Positions 40,537-49,733 of a DNA stretch of 64,000 bases are shown piece by piece. Under the pieces are notes generated by a model that was not told the DNA's origin, ran no database searches, and saw nothing but the letters and a program-made list of their open reading frames with translations. Both the position numbers and the translations under genes were made by a program. The stretch covers positions 62,001-126,000 of the forward strand of contig CAZABC010000002.1 of assembly GCA_964483405.1 (NCBI GenBank). The letters are read 5' to 3'. The DNA comes from CAZABC01 sp964483405 (GTDB lineage: Bacteria; Chloroflexota; Limnocylindria; Limnocylindrales; CSP1-4). Within the stretch, counting starts at the first letter, position 1; every line of letters begins with the position of its first letter.

Positions 40537-41694
40537 CTAGCCCGCGACCGGGTCGGCGCCCGCCGGCCCGGTCGTTCCGTCGCCGGCGGGTGACGCGGCG
40601 TCGGTCGCCGGATCGCCGGCGCCCGCGGGACCGGTCGCGCCGGCCGCGACCGGTCGGCCGGCCGTTGGCAGGGTCGGCAGCGGCTTCCCGCCCTCGGCGA
40701 GCCAGCACGCCGCGGTCTGCCCGCCGCCGACGTCGAAGAGCGGCGGCGCCTCGGTCTCGCAGCGGTCGAACCGGAGCGGGCAGCGGGGGTGGAAGCGACA
40801 GCCCGGCGGGATCCGCGCCGCGTCGGGCGTCTCGCCCTCGAGGATCGTCCGCTGGAGCGGCGCACCGGCCTGCGGCGGGTCGGGCGTCGGCGACACGCTG
40901 ACGAGCGCCGCGGTGTACGGGTGGTGAGGAGCCCGGATGACCCGGTCGGCCGGCCCGAGCTCCATGATCTTGCCGAGGTACATCACCGCGATCCGGTCGG
41001 CGATCACCCAGGCGAGCGACAGGTCATGGGTGATGAAGAGGTACGTCAGGGCGCGCTCCTCGCGCAGGTCGAGCATCAGCCGAAGGAGCTCGGTCCGGAT
41101 CGACACGTCGAGCATCGAGACCGGCTCATCGGCGACGACGACCTCGGGGCCCATCGCGAGGGCGCCGGCGATGACGACGCGCTGCCGCTGGCCGCCCGAG
41201 AGCTCGTGGGGGTAGCGGAAGGCGAAATCGGCCGCCGGGCGCAGCCCGGCCGCGTCGAGCGCGGCGAGGACGCGCTCCTCCTTCTCGGCGAGCGACTTGA
41301 CGAGCCCGTTCACCTCGAGCGGCTCCGCGACGAAGTCGTGGATCGTCTGCTTGGGGTTGAGGGTCTCGTACGGGTCCTGGAAGATGATCTGGACCCGCCG
41401 GCGGTAGTCCCGCAGGCGCCTCTGGCCCCACAGCGACGAGACGTCCTGGCCGTCGTACTCGATCCGGCCCGCCGTCTGGCGGGTCAGCTTCACGATGACC
41501 CGACCCGTCGTCGTCTTGCCGGAACCCGACTCCCCGACGAGCGCGAGGACCTCGCCGCGCCGGATCGTGAGGTCGATGCCGTCGACGGCCCGGATCGCCC
41601 CGACCGGCCGCCGCAGGAGGATGTCGAGGAGGCTGCCGCGCATCGGGAAGTGGACCTCGAGGCCTTCGACCCGGAAGAGGTCCTCGCCGCTCAC
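40537..41694 (-). CDS. Peptide-type ABC transporter ATP-binding protein (DppF/OppF-like)
   Basis: 385 residues with a GTG start (GTGA overlap with the previous gene). Walker A is GESGSGKTT, the signature LSGGQRQRV and the Walker B VVADEPVSMLD. The OppF-type C-terminal cysteine block IPPGCRFHPRCPL and FDRCETEAPPL may hold an iron-sulfur cluster, as shown for some Opp/Dpp ATPases. The ending is a long Ala/Gly/Pro tail. It would energise uptake of peptides or other small molecules with the next four genes. Confidence 0.85.
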   Translation of the reverse strand: MSGEDLFRVEGLEVHFPMRGSLLDILLRRPVGAIRAVDGIDLTIRRGEVLALVGESGSGKTTTGRVIVKLTRQTAGRIEYDGQDVSSLWGQRRLRDYRRRVQIIFQDPYETLNPKQTIHDFVAEPLEVNGLVKSLAEKEERVLAALDAAGLRPAADFAFRYPHELSGGQRQRVVIAGALAMGPEVVVADEPVSMLDVSIRTELLRLMLDLREERALTYLFITHDLSLAWVIADRIAVMYLGKIMELGPADRVIRAPHHPYTAALVSVSPTPDPPQAGAPLQRTILEGETPDAARIPPGCRFHPRCPLRFDRCETEAPPLFDVGGGQTAACWLAEGGKPLPTLPTAGRPVAAGATGPAGAGDPATDAASPAGDGTTGPAGADPVAG

Positions 41695-42986
41695 GGCGGA
41701 CCCCCGGCGCCCGGACCGCCCGGAGCCACCGCCGTCGAGGCGACCGTCCCGGCGACCGCGGACGCGTCGGTCGGCGGCGCGACGGCCGTCGCGCCATCGC
41801 GCCCGGCCGGGTACAGGTGGCAGGCGACCCGGATGCCGTCGGGGAAGCGGACCTCCGGCGGCTCGACCTCGCGGCAGACGTCCATCGCGACCGGGCAGCG
41901 GGGGTGGAAGCGGCAGCCGGGCGGCGGCTGGCGGAGATCGGGCGGCGACCCGGGGATCGTCTCGAGCGTCCGCCGGTCGGCGTGGATGTTCGGGAATGCG
42001 CCGAGGAGCTTCTGGGTGTAGGGGTGCCGCGGCGCGCCGAACATCCGCCGGACGGGTCCTTCCTCGGCGACCCTGCCGGCGTACATGATCAGGACCCGGT
42101 CGCAGGTCTCGGCGATGACCGAGAGGTCGTGGGTGATGAGGACGAGCGACAGGCCGAGCTCCCGGCGGAGCCGCTCGAGCAGCTCGAGGATCTGGGCCTG
42201 GACCATGACGTCGAGCGCGGTCGTCGGCTCGTCGCCGACGACGATCGCCGGGTCGCAGGCCAGGGCCATGGCGATCATCGCCCGCTGCCGCATCCCGCCC
42301 GACAGCTCGTGCGGATAGGCGGCGGCCCGCTTGCGGGGGATCCCGACGAGCTCGAGCAGCTCGCCGCCGCGGCGCCCGGCCCGGTCCTTCGGCTCGCCGA
42401 GGCGCTCGACGAGCGGCTCGGCGATCTGCTCGCCGATCGTCCGGACCGGGTTGAGCGCGTTCATCGCCCCCTGGAAGACCATCGAGATCTCGCGCCACCG
42501 GTAGCGGCGCATCTGCTCCTCGGTCTTCGACACGAGGTCGATGCCGAACAGCTCGATGCTGCCGGAGCGGATCCGGGCGTTCTTCGGCAGGATCCGGACG
42601 AGCGAGAGGGCCGTCGTCGTCTTGCCGCAGCCCGACTCGCCGGCCAGGCCGAGCGCCTCCCCGTCGGCGAGCGAGAAGCTGACCCCGTCGACGGCCTTGA
42701 CCCACCCGTCCGGCAGCTTGAACCAGGTCCGCAGGTCGCGGACCTCGAGGAGCGGTGCGTTCGGGTCGGCCTGCTTGGGTAGCGGCCACTGGCGACGGCC
42801 ACGGATCGCCGCGGCGGCCGCGGCGACGGCGGCCGCGTCGGCCGGGAGCGGTCCGGGGACCGCCGGGACGATCCCGGCCGCCTGGGCCCGGGCCAGCTGG
42901 AGCGCCTCGTCCTCGGCGACCTCGTCGTACTCCGCCCGACGCAGGGCGTCGGCGAAGTCGCCGCGATCGTCGAGCGGCATGTTCAT
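41691..42986 (-). CDS. Peptide-type ABC transporter ATP-binding protein (DppD/OppD-like)
   Basis: 431 residues. The ATPase domain starts late, at about residue 79 (LLEVRDLRTWFK). Before it lies an acidic and Ala-rich N-terminal extension (RRAEYDEVAEDEALQLARAQ) that is not usual for the family. Walker A is GESGCGKTTT, the signature LSGGMRQRAMIAMALA and Walker B VVGDEPTTALDV. The C-terminus carries the same cysteine block as DppF (PPGCRFHPRCPVAMDVC). Translationally coupled to the permease gene by ATGA. Confidence 0.85.
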   Translation of the reverse strand: MNMPLDDRGDFADALRRAEYDEVAEDEALQLARAQAAGIVPAVPGPLPADAAAVAAAAAAIRGRRQWPLPKQADPNAPLLEVRDLRTWFKLPDGWVKAVDGVSFSLADGEALGLAGESGCGKTTTALSLVRILPKNARIRSGSIELFGIDLVSKTEEQMRRYRWREISMVFQGAMNALNPVRTIGEQIAEPLVERLGEPKDRAGRRGGELLELVGIPRKRAAAYPHELSGGMRQRAMIAMALACDPAIVVGDEPTTALDVMVQAQILELLERLRRELGLSLVLITHDLSVIAETCDRVLIMYAGRVAEEGPVRRMFGAPRHPYTQKLLGAFPNIHADRRTLETIPGSPPDLRQPPPGCRFHPRCPVAMDVCREVEPPEVRFPDGIRVACHLYPAGRDGATAVAPPTDASAVAGTVASTAVAPGGPGAGGPP

Positions 42987-43930
42987 CGCCGGCCCGCCGA
43001 CTTCGGGTTGAGGATGTCGTCGAGGGCATTGCCGACGAGGGTGAAGGCGAGGACGACGAGGACGACGCAGGCCGCCGGCGGGACGATGTACCACCACGCC
43101 CCGAGCCCGGGCGCCCCGGCGGCCTGGGCGGAGTTGAGGATCTGGCCCCAGGACGGCTGGAACGGGTCGCCGAGGCCGATGAACGAGAGCGTCGTCTCGG
43201 TGAAGACCGCCAGCGAGAACGTGATGACCGCCTGGGCGACGATGAGGTTCACGACGTTCGGGAAGATGTGCTTGCGCATGATCCGGCCGGATCCGGATCC
43301 GACGACCCGGGCCCGGTCGACGAAGGCCCGCTCCTTCACCGACAGCACCTGCGACCGGATGATCCGGCCGGTGACCGCCCAGGACGTCAGCCCGATGACG
43401 ATGACGATGACGATGAGCGTCGCCCGGATCCCGAAGATCTCCGTGCCCGGCCCGAGGACCTCGAGCATGAGCGGGGCGAGGATGATCGCGAGGACGAACG
43501 TCGGCAGGACGAGGAAGAAGTCGGTCACCCGCATCAGGGCGTTGTCCGTCCGGCCGCCGGTGAAGCCGGCGACGATCCCGACGACCGCCCCGACGAAGAT
43601 CGTGATCAGCGTCGCCAGCAGCCCGATGGTCATCGAGATCCGGGCCCCGTGGACGGTCAGGTTCAGCATGTCGCGGCCGAGCTCGTCGGTCCCGAGGATG
43701 TGCTCCGCGCTCGGCGGCTCGAGCGGACCGCCGGTCGCGGTGATCACCGTCTCGAGCGGCCCGACGAACAGCTCGGGCGCGATCGCGAGGATCGAGAAGA
43801 TGAGCAGGATCACGAAGCCCACGACGCCGTCGGTCCGGGCCCCGAACCGGCGGACGAACGTCCGGACGCTCTTCGCCCGGAGCCGCCAGCGCTCGGCCCG
43901 GACGTTCGGGGTCGTCGTCGCCGCGCTCAT
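42983..43930 (-). CDS. Peptide-type ABC transporter permease (DppC-like)
   Basis: 315 residues with about six membrane helices. The N-terminal cytosolic segment is followed by FVILLIFSILAIAPELF, and then the DppC hallmark HILGTDELGRDMLNLTVHGARISM. The EAA loop is in VKERAFVDRARVVGSGSGRIM, which contacts the ATPases. FTETTLSFIGLGDPFQPSWG is typical. It overlaps its neighbours by ATGA on both sides. Confidence 0.88.
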   Translation of the reverse strand: MSAATTTPNVRAERWRLRAKSVRTFVRRFGARTDGVVGFVILLIFSILAIAPELFVGPLETVITATGGPLEPPSAEHILGTDELGRDMLNLTVHGARISMTIGLLATLITIFVGAVVGIVAGFTGGRTDNALMRVTDFFLVLPTFVLAIILAPLMLEVLGPGTEIFGIRATLIVIVIVIGLTSWAVTGRIIRSQVLSVKERAFVDRARVVGSGSGRIMRKHIFPNVVNLIVAQAVITFSLAVFTETTLSFIGLGDPFQPSWGQILNSAQAAGAPGLGAWWYIVPPAACVVLVVLAFTLVGNALDDILNPKSAGRR

Positions 43931-44979
43931 GAGCGCACCCGCGGGTCGAGGAAGCCGTAGATGATGTCGGCCAGGAAGTTGGCGACGACGACCGCGATCG
44001 AGACGAGCAGGAAGATGCCCTGGAGGACCGGGTAGTCGCGGGCGGCGAGCGCCTCGACGGTCAGCGTGCCGAGGCCGGGCCAGTTGAAGACGACCTCGGC
44101 GGTGATCGCGCCGGCGACGACGTAGCCGAGGTTGATGGCGATGATCGTCACCATCGGCAGGAGGGCGTTCGGGAAGGCGTGGGCCCGCAGGATCCGGTCG
44201 TCGGCGAGGCCCTTCGCCCGGGCCGTCGTGATGTAGTCCTCGGCGCGCGTCTCGATGATCGACGACCGCATGAGGATCGAGTAGCCGCCGATGAGCCCGA
44301 GGGCGACGGTCGCCACCGGCAGGACCAGGTGGCTGGCGAGGTCGAGGAGGGCGTCGAGCGGCGAGGTGTATGTCGCCCCGAGCGTCCACATGCCCGACGT
44401 CGGGAACCAGCCGAGCGTGTTGGCGAAGATGATGATCAGCGGCATCCCGATGACGAAGTACGGCATCGAGTAGAGGATCAGGCTCATGCCGCTCCCGATC
44501 CGGTCGCCGTAGCCGCCGCGCTTCCAGCCGGCGTACGAGCCGACCGCGAGGCCGATGACGATCGCGAAGACCTCGGCGATCCCGATGAGCAGGAGCGTCG
44601 GCCAGAGGAACGTCGAGATGACCTCGGTGACCGGCTGGCCGCGGTACTTGAACGAGTAGCCGAGGTCACCCTGGAGGATCGCCCCGTAGTAGGCGAAGAG
44701 CTGGTTGTCGGCGGTGAGGTAGACGTCGAGCCGGCAGCCGGGCCCGAAGACGCAGTCCGCCTCGGGCTCGGTCTCGATGACGATCGGGAAGAGCGGGTCG
44801 TTGAGGCCCCACGCCTCCCGCGTCGCCTCGATGACCTCGGGCGAGAGATACGGGTTCCGGAGGAGGATCCGCTCGGGCGAGCCGGGCATCATCCGGAACA
44901 GCACGAAGTTGAGGGTGACGATCAGGAAGATCGTCACCAGCGCCCCGATGGCCTTGCGGCCCAGGTAGCGCGCGCTCAC
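43927..44979 (-). CDS. Peptide-type ABC transporter permease (DppB-like)
   Basis: 350 residues with a GTG start. KAIGALVTIFLIVTLNFVLF and RMMPGSP open the protein. An extracytoplasmic insert of about 40 residues contains a Cys pair (ADCVFGPGCRLD). The ATPase-contact loop is ITTARAKGLADDRILRAHA, and the C-terminal VFNWPGLGTLTVEALAARDYP is characteristic of DppB. The upstream space to the binding-protein gene (91 bp) contains a perfect palindrome that may reduce read-through. Confidence 0.88.
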   Translation of the reverse strand: MSARYLGRKAIGALVTIFLIVTLNFVLFRMMPGSPERILLRNPYLSPEVIEATREAWGLNDPLFPIVIETEPEADCVFGPGCRLDVYLTADNQLFAYYGAILQGDLGYSFKYRGQPVTEVISTFLWPTLLLIGIAEVFAIVIGLAVGSYAGWKRGGYGDRIGSGMSLILYSMPYFVIGMPLIIIFANTLGWFPTSGMWTLGATYTSPLDALLDLASHLVLPVATVALGLIGGYSILMRSSIIETRAEDYITTARAKGLADDRILRAHAFPNALLPMVTIIAINLGYVVAGAITAEVVFNWPGLGTLTVEALAARDYPVLQGIFLLVSIAVVVANFLADIIYGFLDPRVRS

Positions 44980-45005
44980 CGGCGTCGCCCCGTGTCAGGT
45001 CACCC

Positions 45006-45031
45006 GGAGGGCCGCCGGCCGGCGGCCCTCC
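45006..45031. other. Perfect 26-bp palindrome between dppA-like and dppB-like genes
   Basis: The arm GGAGGGCCGCCGG is followed directly by its exact reverse complement. As RNA it forms a very stable stem 40 nt after the binding-protein gene. In comparable operons such intercistronic stems protect the upstream mRNA or attenuate transcription so the binding protein is made in excess. Confidence 0.6.
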
Positions 45032-45070
45032 GTCCGGGATCGCGTGCGGCGCCGATGGCGACCGCGCCGG

Positions 45071-46984
45071 TCACTCCTCCTCCGCCGAGCCTCCGCCGCG
45101 CCGCCGCGCCACGAGGACGAGGCCGACGACGACGATCGCCGCGAGCGCGACGAGGGCGACGATGAGGACGGTGTTGTCGCCCTCGCCGCCGGTGCTCCCG
45201 CCGTCGTCGGGGGACGCCGACGGCGCGGCGGACGCACCGCTCGAGGCCCCCGCCGACGGCGAGGGCTCGGGGCTCGGCACGGCGGTCGCATCCTTGAGCA
45301 GGGTGTAGTTCAGGGTGCCGTAGGCGTAGAGCGGCGTGCCGTTCGCCGACGGCTGCTTCTGCCAGTCGGTGAACCGGTCGGTCCGGTAGGCGTGCAGGTT
45401 CGCGTCGTAGAAGAGGATGTGGTACGGCGCGTCGTCGTAGGCGAGCTGCTGCATGTCGTCGAGGATCGCCGCGCGCTCCTCGGCGGTCTGGGCGGCGTTC
45501 TGCTCGTCGTACCAGGTGTCGTACTGCTCGTTGCACCAGTTGCTGTCCGACGACGAGCCGATGGCCGAGCAGAGGAAGATCTGGAGCAGCCCGTTCGGGT
45601 CGGGGTTGCCCGACCAGCCCCAGATGAAGAGGTCGTAGTCGGCGGTGTAGCCCTCGCCGGCCTCCGGCGGGAGCATCAGGTCGACGAGCGAGTCGCTGTC
45701 GAAGACCTGGGTCGTGAGGCCGATGCCGAGCTCCGTGAACCAGCCCTCGATGAACTCGGCTGCCTTGGGGTAGTTGGCGTCCGAGTCCGGCATGTAGAGC
45801 CGGAGGTTGAGGACGTTGCCTTCCTTGTCGAGCCGCTTCCCATCACCGTCGAGGACGTAGCCGGCGGCATCGAGCTTCTGCTTGGCGACCTCGATGTCGA
45901 ACGTCCGCGGGTTCGCCGGCTCGACGTGCCACTGGCTCAGGACCGGCGGCACGATCGTCGTGCCGACGTCGCCGAAGCCGCCGAGGACGCGCTCGACGAG
46001 GAGCTCCTTGTCGATCGCGTAGCCGAGGGCATCACGGAAGGCCGGGTCGAGGAGCGCCTTCGAGGACGGGCCGCCGTCGGGGATCACGTTGCCGGTGCCC
46101 TCGCCGTAGGCGTTGAAGCCGAGCTGGGTCCAGCCGTTCGCCGTGCCGACGACCGTCTCGATGCCCGCCTCACCCTCGAGCGACTTGAGCTGGTCAGCGT
46201 TGATCCCGGCCGCGTAGTCGATCTCGCCCGCCTTGAGGGCCTGGAGCATCGTGTCGGCGCCCGAGAAGAACTGGAGGTAGACCTCGTCCGCCGCGCCCTG
46301 CTCGAGGGCGAAGTTCGGGTTCCGGGCGAACCGGATGTACTGGCCGGTCTTCCACTCCTGGGCCTGGTACGGCCCGGAGCCGACGAGCGGCGGCTCGAAC
46401 TCGACGTTGCCGATCGTCTCCCAGGTCTCCTCGCCCCAGACGTGCTTCGGCAGGATCGGGACGTAGGTCTGGAGGATCCGGCCGGAGGCGTCCTCGGTGT
46501 AGGCGATCATCGTCGTCGGGTCGGGGCACTCGACCTTGGTCAGCCCGGCGTCGGCGACACTCGGGTCGATGTAGCCGAGCCCGACGCTGCCCTCGTTGGC
46601 GATCGCGTCGAGGGCAAGCTGGAACGAGAAGCAGGCGTCGGCGGAGGTCGCCGGCTCACCGTCCGACCACAGCATGTCGTCGCGGAAGGTGAAGGTCCAC
46701 GACTTCCCGTCGGCGGCCCGCTCCCACGTCTCGGCGAAGCCGGGGATCGGCTCGAGGTCGGGGCCGAAGTCGACGAGCAGCTGGTAGGACAGCAGGAACG
46801 CCTCGTACCCGACGACGAGCGCGGTGCCATACGGGTTCAGCGAGTCGTTGTCCTGGGTGCCGCCGACCTTGAGGACGAGGGGGTCCGCGGCGGCCACCGG
46901 GGCCAGGGCCGGGAGCAGGAGCGCCCCGGCAAGGCCGAGCGCGCCCGCCAGGCGGGCTCCTCGGGCGCGGAGTGAGCGTGCCAT
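45071..46984 (-). CDS. Peptide-type substrate-binding protein with C-terminal membrane anchor
   Basis: 637 residues. The signal peptide (ARLAGALGLAGALLLPALAP...) ends at VAAADP without a lipobox cysteine. The body has SBP family 5 landmarks: DNDSLNPYGTALVVGYEAF, SWTFTFRDDMLWSDGEPATS, GSGPYQAQEWKTGQYIRFARN and YAIDKELLVERVL. A Ser/Pro/Ala linker then leads to a membrane helix (VLIVALVALAAIVVVGLVLV) and RRRGGGSAEEE. The protein is therefore held at the outer face by its C-terminus rather than by lipid. It delivers the ligand to the DppBC-like permease. GAGGAGG lies 9-10 nt before the ATG. Confidence 0.85.
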   Translation of the reverse strand: MARSLRARGARLAGALGLAGALLLPALAPVAAADPLVLKVGGTQDNDSLNPYGTALVVGYEAFLLSYQLLVDFGPDLEPIPGFAETWERAADGKSWTFTFRDDMLWSDGEPATSADACFSFQLALDAIANEGSVGLGYIDPSVADAGLTKVECPDPTTMIAYTEDASGRILQTYVPILPKHVWGEETWETIGNVEFEPPLVGSGPYQAQEWKTGQYIRFARNPNFALEQGAADEVYLQFFSGADTMLQALKAGEIDYAAGINADQLKSLEGEAGIETVVGTANGWTQLGFNAYGEGTGNVIPDGGPSSKALLDPAFRDALGYAIDKELLVERVLGGFGDVGTTIVPPVLSQWHVEPANPRTFDIEVAKQKLDAAGYVLDGDGKRLDKEGNVLNLRLYMPDSDANYPKAAEFIEGWFTELGIGLTTQVFDSDSLVDLMLPPEAGEGYTADYDLFIWGWSGNPDPNGLLQIFLCSAIGSSSDSNWCNEQYDTWYDEQNAAQTAEERAAILDDMQQLAYDDAPYHILFYDANLHAYRTDRFTDWQKQPSANGTPLYAYGTLNYTLLKDATAVPSPEPSPSAGASSGASAAPSASPDDGGSTGGEGDNTVLIVALVALAAIVVVGLVLVARRRGGGSAEEE

Positions 46985-47156
46985 CGACGTCCTCCTCGAG
47001 CCGCGGGTGCGGGGCCGTCCCGCCTCGTCGCCCGCCCGTTCCCCGTCCGATCGACCCCCGCCGGCACGGGGCACGGGCCGACTCTCGCACACCGGCACCC
47101 GCCGCCGCAAGTCGGCGGCGCAGCGGGCGGGTCGGGCGGCCAGCTTGGGGGGCCGG

Positions 47157-48422
47157 TCAGACGAGGAAGCGTCGCTCGGCGTCGGGCTCCCGGAGCGCCG
47201 GTCGGTCGATCCCGAACGCCGCGATCTCGCCAGCCGCCGGGGTCGCCGCGTCGAGGGCGAGCTCGGCGGCGATCGCGCCGAGCGCGGACGCGAACTTGAA
47301 GGCGTGGGCAGCGCCCTGCAGGACGACCACGCCCGGCGCCTCCGGCAGCCGATCGACGATGAAGTCCCGGTCGGGCGGCATCGTGTAGAGGCATGTCTTC
47401 GTGGACAGCCGCGGCCCGAGGGCGCCCGGCAGCCGGGCGGCCAGGAAGGCCTCGACCCGGGCGAGCGCGTCCGGGTCGGGCTCGAAGGTCCTCGTCGAAG
47501 GGCTCACCTCGCGACCACCGACGTCCTGGGCGGCCTTGGGACCCGGCTCGCCGTACGTCGGGAACCCGTAGAACGACGGGTCATCCATCCAGATCCAGAC
47601 CGGGAAGCGCTCCGGCGCGAACGCGGCGGCGTCGGGCGCGGCGAAGTAGGTGACCTGTTCCTGGGTCACCGTCAGCGGCAGGCGCCGCTCGAAGGAGGCG
47701 AGCAGCTCGTTCGTCCAGGCATCGGCCGCGATCACCACCGAGCCGGCCCGGTGGACCGACCCGTCGACGAGGACGAGGTCGTGGCCGCCCGCGATGGGCC
47801 GGATCGCCGTGACCGGGCTGCCGGCGAAGAGCGTCGCGCCGGCGGCCCGGGCGAGCCGCCGGTGGGCGGCGTTGCCGCGGTACGGATCGGCGATGCCCGC
47901 GTCCGCCTGGTGGAGGGCGACCGTGTCGTCGGCGAGGCGCCACGCCGGCCAGCGACGCATGACCTCGCGTGCGTCGAGGCGCTCGAACGGGACGCCGGCG
48001 GCGGTCATCGCCTCGACGTAGTCGGCTTCGCCGATCGCCGCGCCGACGGGGAACAGGTCGAGGCCGCCGGTCAGCGTCACGATCCGCTCGGCGGGCCCGA
48101 GCCCGGCGGCCGCCTCGACCTCGGCCCAGCTCGCGTACGCCCGCGCGGCGAGCCGGACGTAGTCGGCCCGGTGGTACGAGCGGCGGATGATCCGCGAGTG
48201 GTCGGCCGAGGCGCCGTTCGCGTGGCCCAGCGCGAACCGCTCGAACCCGGCGACCCGGTCGCCGAGCCGCGCCGCCAGCCACCAGGCCGCCGCCGAGCCG
48301 AGGGCGCCGAGGCCGACGACCGCCGCATCCCACTCGCGCCGGCCGGTCCAGCCGGCCGCCGACTCGCCCGGCGGCTCGGGCGGCTGGCCGGCGCCGGGGC
48401 CGGGGCCGGTGGATCCGCTCAC
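47157..48422 (-). CDS. Monomeric sarcosine oxidase-like FAD enzyme
   Basis: 421 residues. The FAD motif is AAVVGLGALGSAAAWWLAAR. HSRIIRRSYHRADYVRLA matches the active-site histidine/arginine helix of monomeric sarcosine oxidase and N-methyltryptophan oxidase. KTCLYTMPPDRDFIVD contains the cysteine that covalently binds FAD. The reaction would be oxidative demethylation of an N-methyl amino acid, giving formaldehyde and hydrogen peroxide. It overlaps the Rieske gene by GTGA and so is co-made with it. A Pro/Gly-rich tail of about 25 residues precedes the core. Confidence 0.83.
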   Translation of the reverse strand: MSGSTGPGPGAGQPPEPPGESAAGWTGRREWDAAVVGLGALGSAAAWWLAARLGDRVAGFERFALGHANGASADHSRIIRRSYHRADYVRLAARAYASWAEVEAAAGLGPAERIVTLTGGLDLFPVGAAIGEADYVEAMTAAGVPFERLDAREVMRRWPAWRLADDTVALHQADAGIADPYRGNAAHRRLARAAGATLFAGSPVTAIRPIAGGHDLVLVDGSVHRAGSVVIAADAWTNELLASFERRLPLTVTQEQVTYFAAPDAAAFAPERFPVWIWMDDPSFYGFPTYGEPGPKAAQDVGGREVSPSTRTFEPDPDALARVEAFLAARLPGALGPRLSTKTCLYTMPPDRDFIVDRLPEAPGVVVLQGAAHAFKFASALGAIAAELALDAATPAAGEIAAFGIDRPALREPDAERRFLV

Positions 48423-49672
48423 CCGGCGGGTCCCGCGTCGAGCGCCGCCGGTCCGAGCCGCTCGGCGACATAGCGGCGCATGTCGAGCGAGAGGTCCTCC
48501 ATCGGCGCGTAGTAGCCGACGTCGAAGCGACTCGACGACATCCCCGACTGGACGGCCTCGCAGACGACCCAGTCCTGGCGGTTCACGAGATCCCAGAAGT
48601 CGACCGCGTCGGACGGGTCGAAGTTGGGCCTCGCCATCTCGTCGGGGTGGAACAGGAAGTCGACGACGACCCGGGTCCTACCAGGGCCGTCCGGCAGGAG
48701 CATGAAGGCCGCCGCGTGGTCGGCCGAGAGGCTCAGCATCAGGTTCGGATAGACGAGCTCGCCCTTGTGGCGGACCTGCTCCTCGGGCGAGAGGCCCGGG
48801 AAGGGCGACCGGTCGCTCGTGCCGGTCATCGTGAACGTCCACGTCCCGTCGGCCTGCGGCACGCCGTCGTCCCAGTCGAGGTCGACCCCGCCGCCCTCCC
48901 GGAAGGCCGGGACGATCCGGCACAGCTCCGGGTGGACGCCCGCGCAGTGGTAGCACTCGTTGTAGTTCTCTTCGACGACCTTCCAGTTCGCGGCGACGTC
49001 GTAGACGATCCGACGGGCGATCCGGAGGTCGGCCAGCGGGTACCGGGCGACGCGGCCGGGGATCGGCCCGAGCTGCGCCGCGAGCCGCCCCGCCGGGTCG
49101 TCGAGGGCGGCCGGGTCGAGGCTGGCGAAGACGAAGCCGCCCCAGGTCGCGACGGCGACGGGGTGGAGCCCGAACCGTTCGCGCGGGAAGTCGGGTGCCT
49201 CGCCGAGGAAGGGCGCGCCGCGGACGGGTCCGTCGAGCTCGTACGTCCAGGAGTGGTATGGGCAGCGGATGACCCCGCGGAACGTCCCGGCCGGGCCCGG
49301 CGGCCCGGCGCAGGTGTCGATGGCGGGTGGGTCGAGGACGAGCCGGCTGCCGCGGTGGCGGCACAGATCGACGTGGGCGCGCAGCTCCCCGGTCCGGGTC
49401 CGCACGACGAGGATCCGCTCGCCGGCGAGATCGACATGGAGGTAGTCGCCGGCCGCCGCGAGGCTCTCCTCGCGTCCGACGAGGACGAGCTCGCGATGCC
49501 AGATCGCGGCCCGCTCGGCGTCGTGGAACGCCGGATCGAGGTAGGCCCGTCGCGGCAGCGACGGCTCGATGGCCGTCCGGGCCATCCGGTTCGGCGACGG
49601 CTCGTAGGTCGGCTCGACGGCGCGGTCGGTCACGGTGGGTCCTCGGATCGACGGGGCGGGACGCTCCGGCAT
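48419..49672 (-). CDS. Rieske non-haem iron oxygenase (choline/betaine monooxygenase-like)
   Basis: 417 residues. The 2Fe-2S Rieske site is CRHRGSRL...CPYHSWTY, and the mononuclear iron site is ENYNECYHCAGVHPELC. The C-terminal part (FWDLVNRQDWVVCEAVQSGM, YYAPMEDLSLDMRRYVAER) matches the group of choline monooxygenase and glycine-betaine demethylase (GbcA). These remove or oxidise a methyl group of a quaternary amine. No separate ferredoxin reductase is nearby. The start is uncertain: ATG 49672 gives this length, but the in-frame GTG at VTDRAVEP (about 49633) and a GTG at 49681 are also possible. Confidence 0.85.
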   Translation of the reverse strand: MPERPAPSIRGPTVTDRAVEPTYEPSPNRMARTAIEPSLPRRAYLDPAFHDAERAAIWHRELVLVGREESLAAAGDYLHVDLAGERILVVRTRTGELRAHVDLCRHRGSRLVLDPPAIDTCAGPPGPAGTFRGVIRCPYHSWTYELDGPVRGAPFLGEAPDFPRERFGLHPVAVATWGGFVFASLDPAALDDPAGRLAAQLGPIPGRVARYPLADLRIARRIVYDVAANWKVVEENYNECYHCAGVHPELCRIVPAFREGGGVDLDWDDGVPQADGTWTFTMTGTSDRSPFPGLSPEEQVRHKGELVYPNLMLSLSADHAAAFMLLPDGPGRTRVVVDFLFHPDEMARPNFDPSDAVDFWDLVNRQDWVVCEAVQSGMSSSRFDVGYYAPMEDLSLDMRRYVAERLGPAALDAGPAG

Positions 49673-49733
49673 GGGTAGCACACGGCCGCGGCCCGCGCCA
49701 GCGGGGTGCGAGGACCGCGACGGATCCCGAGAC

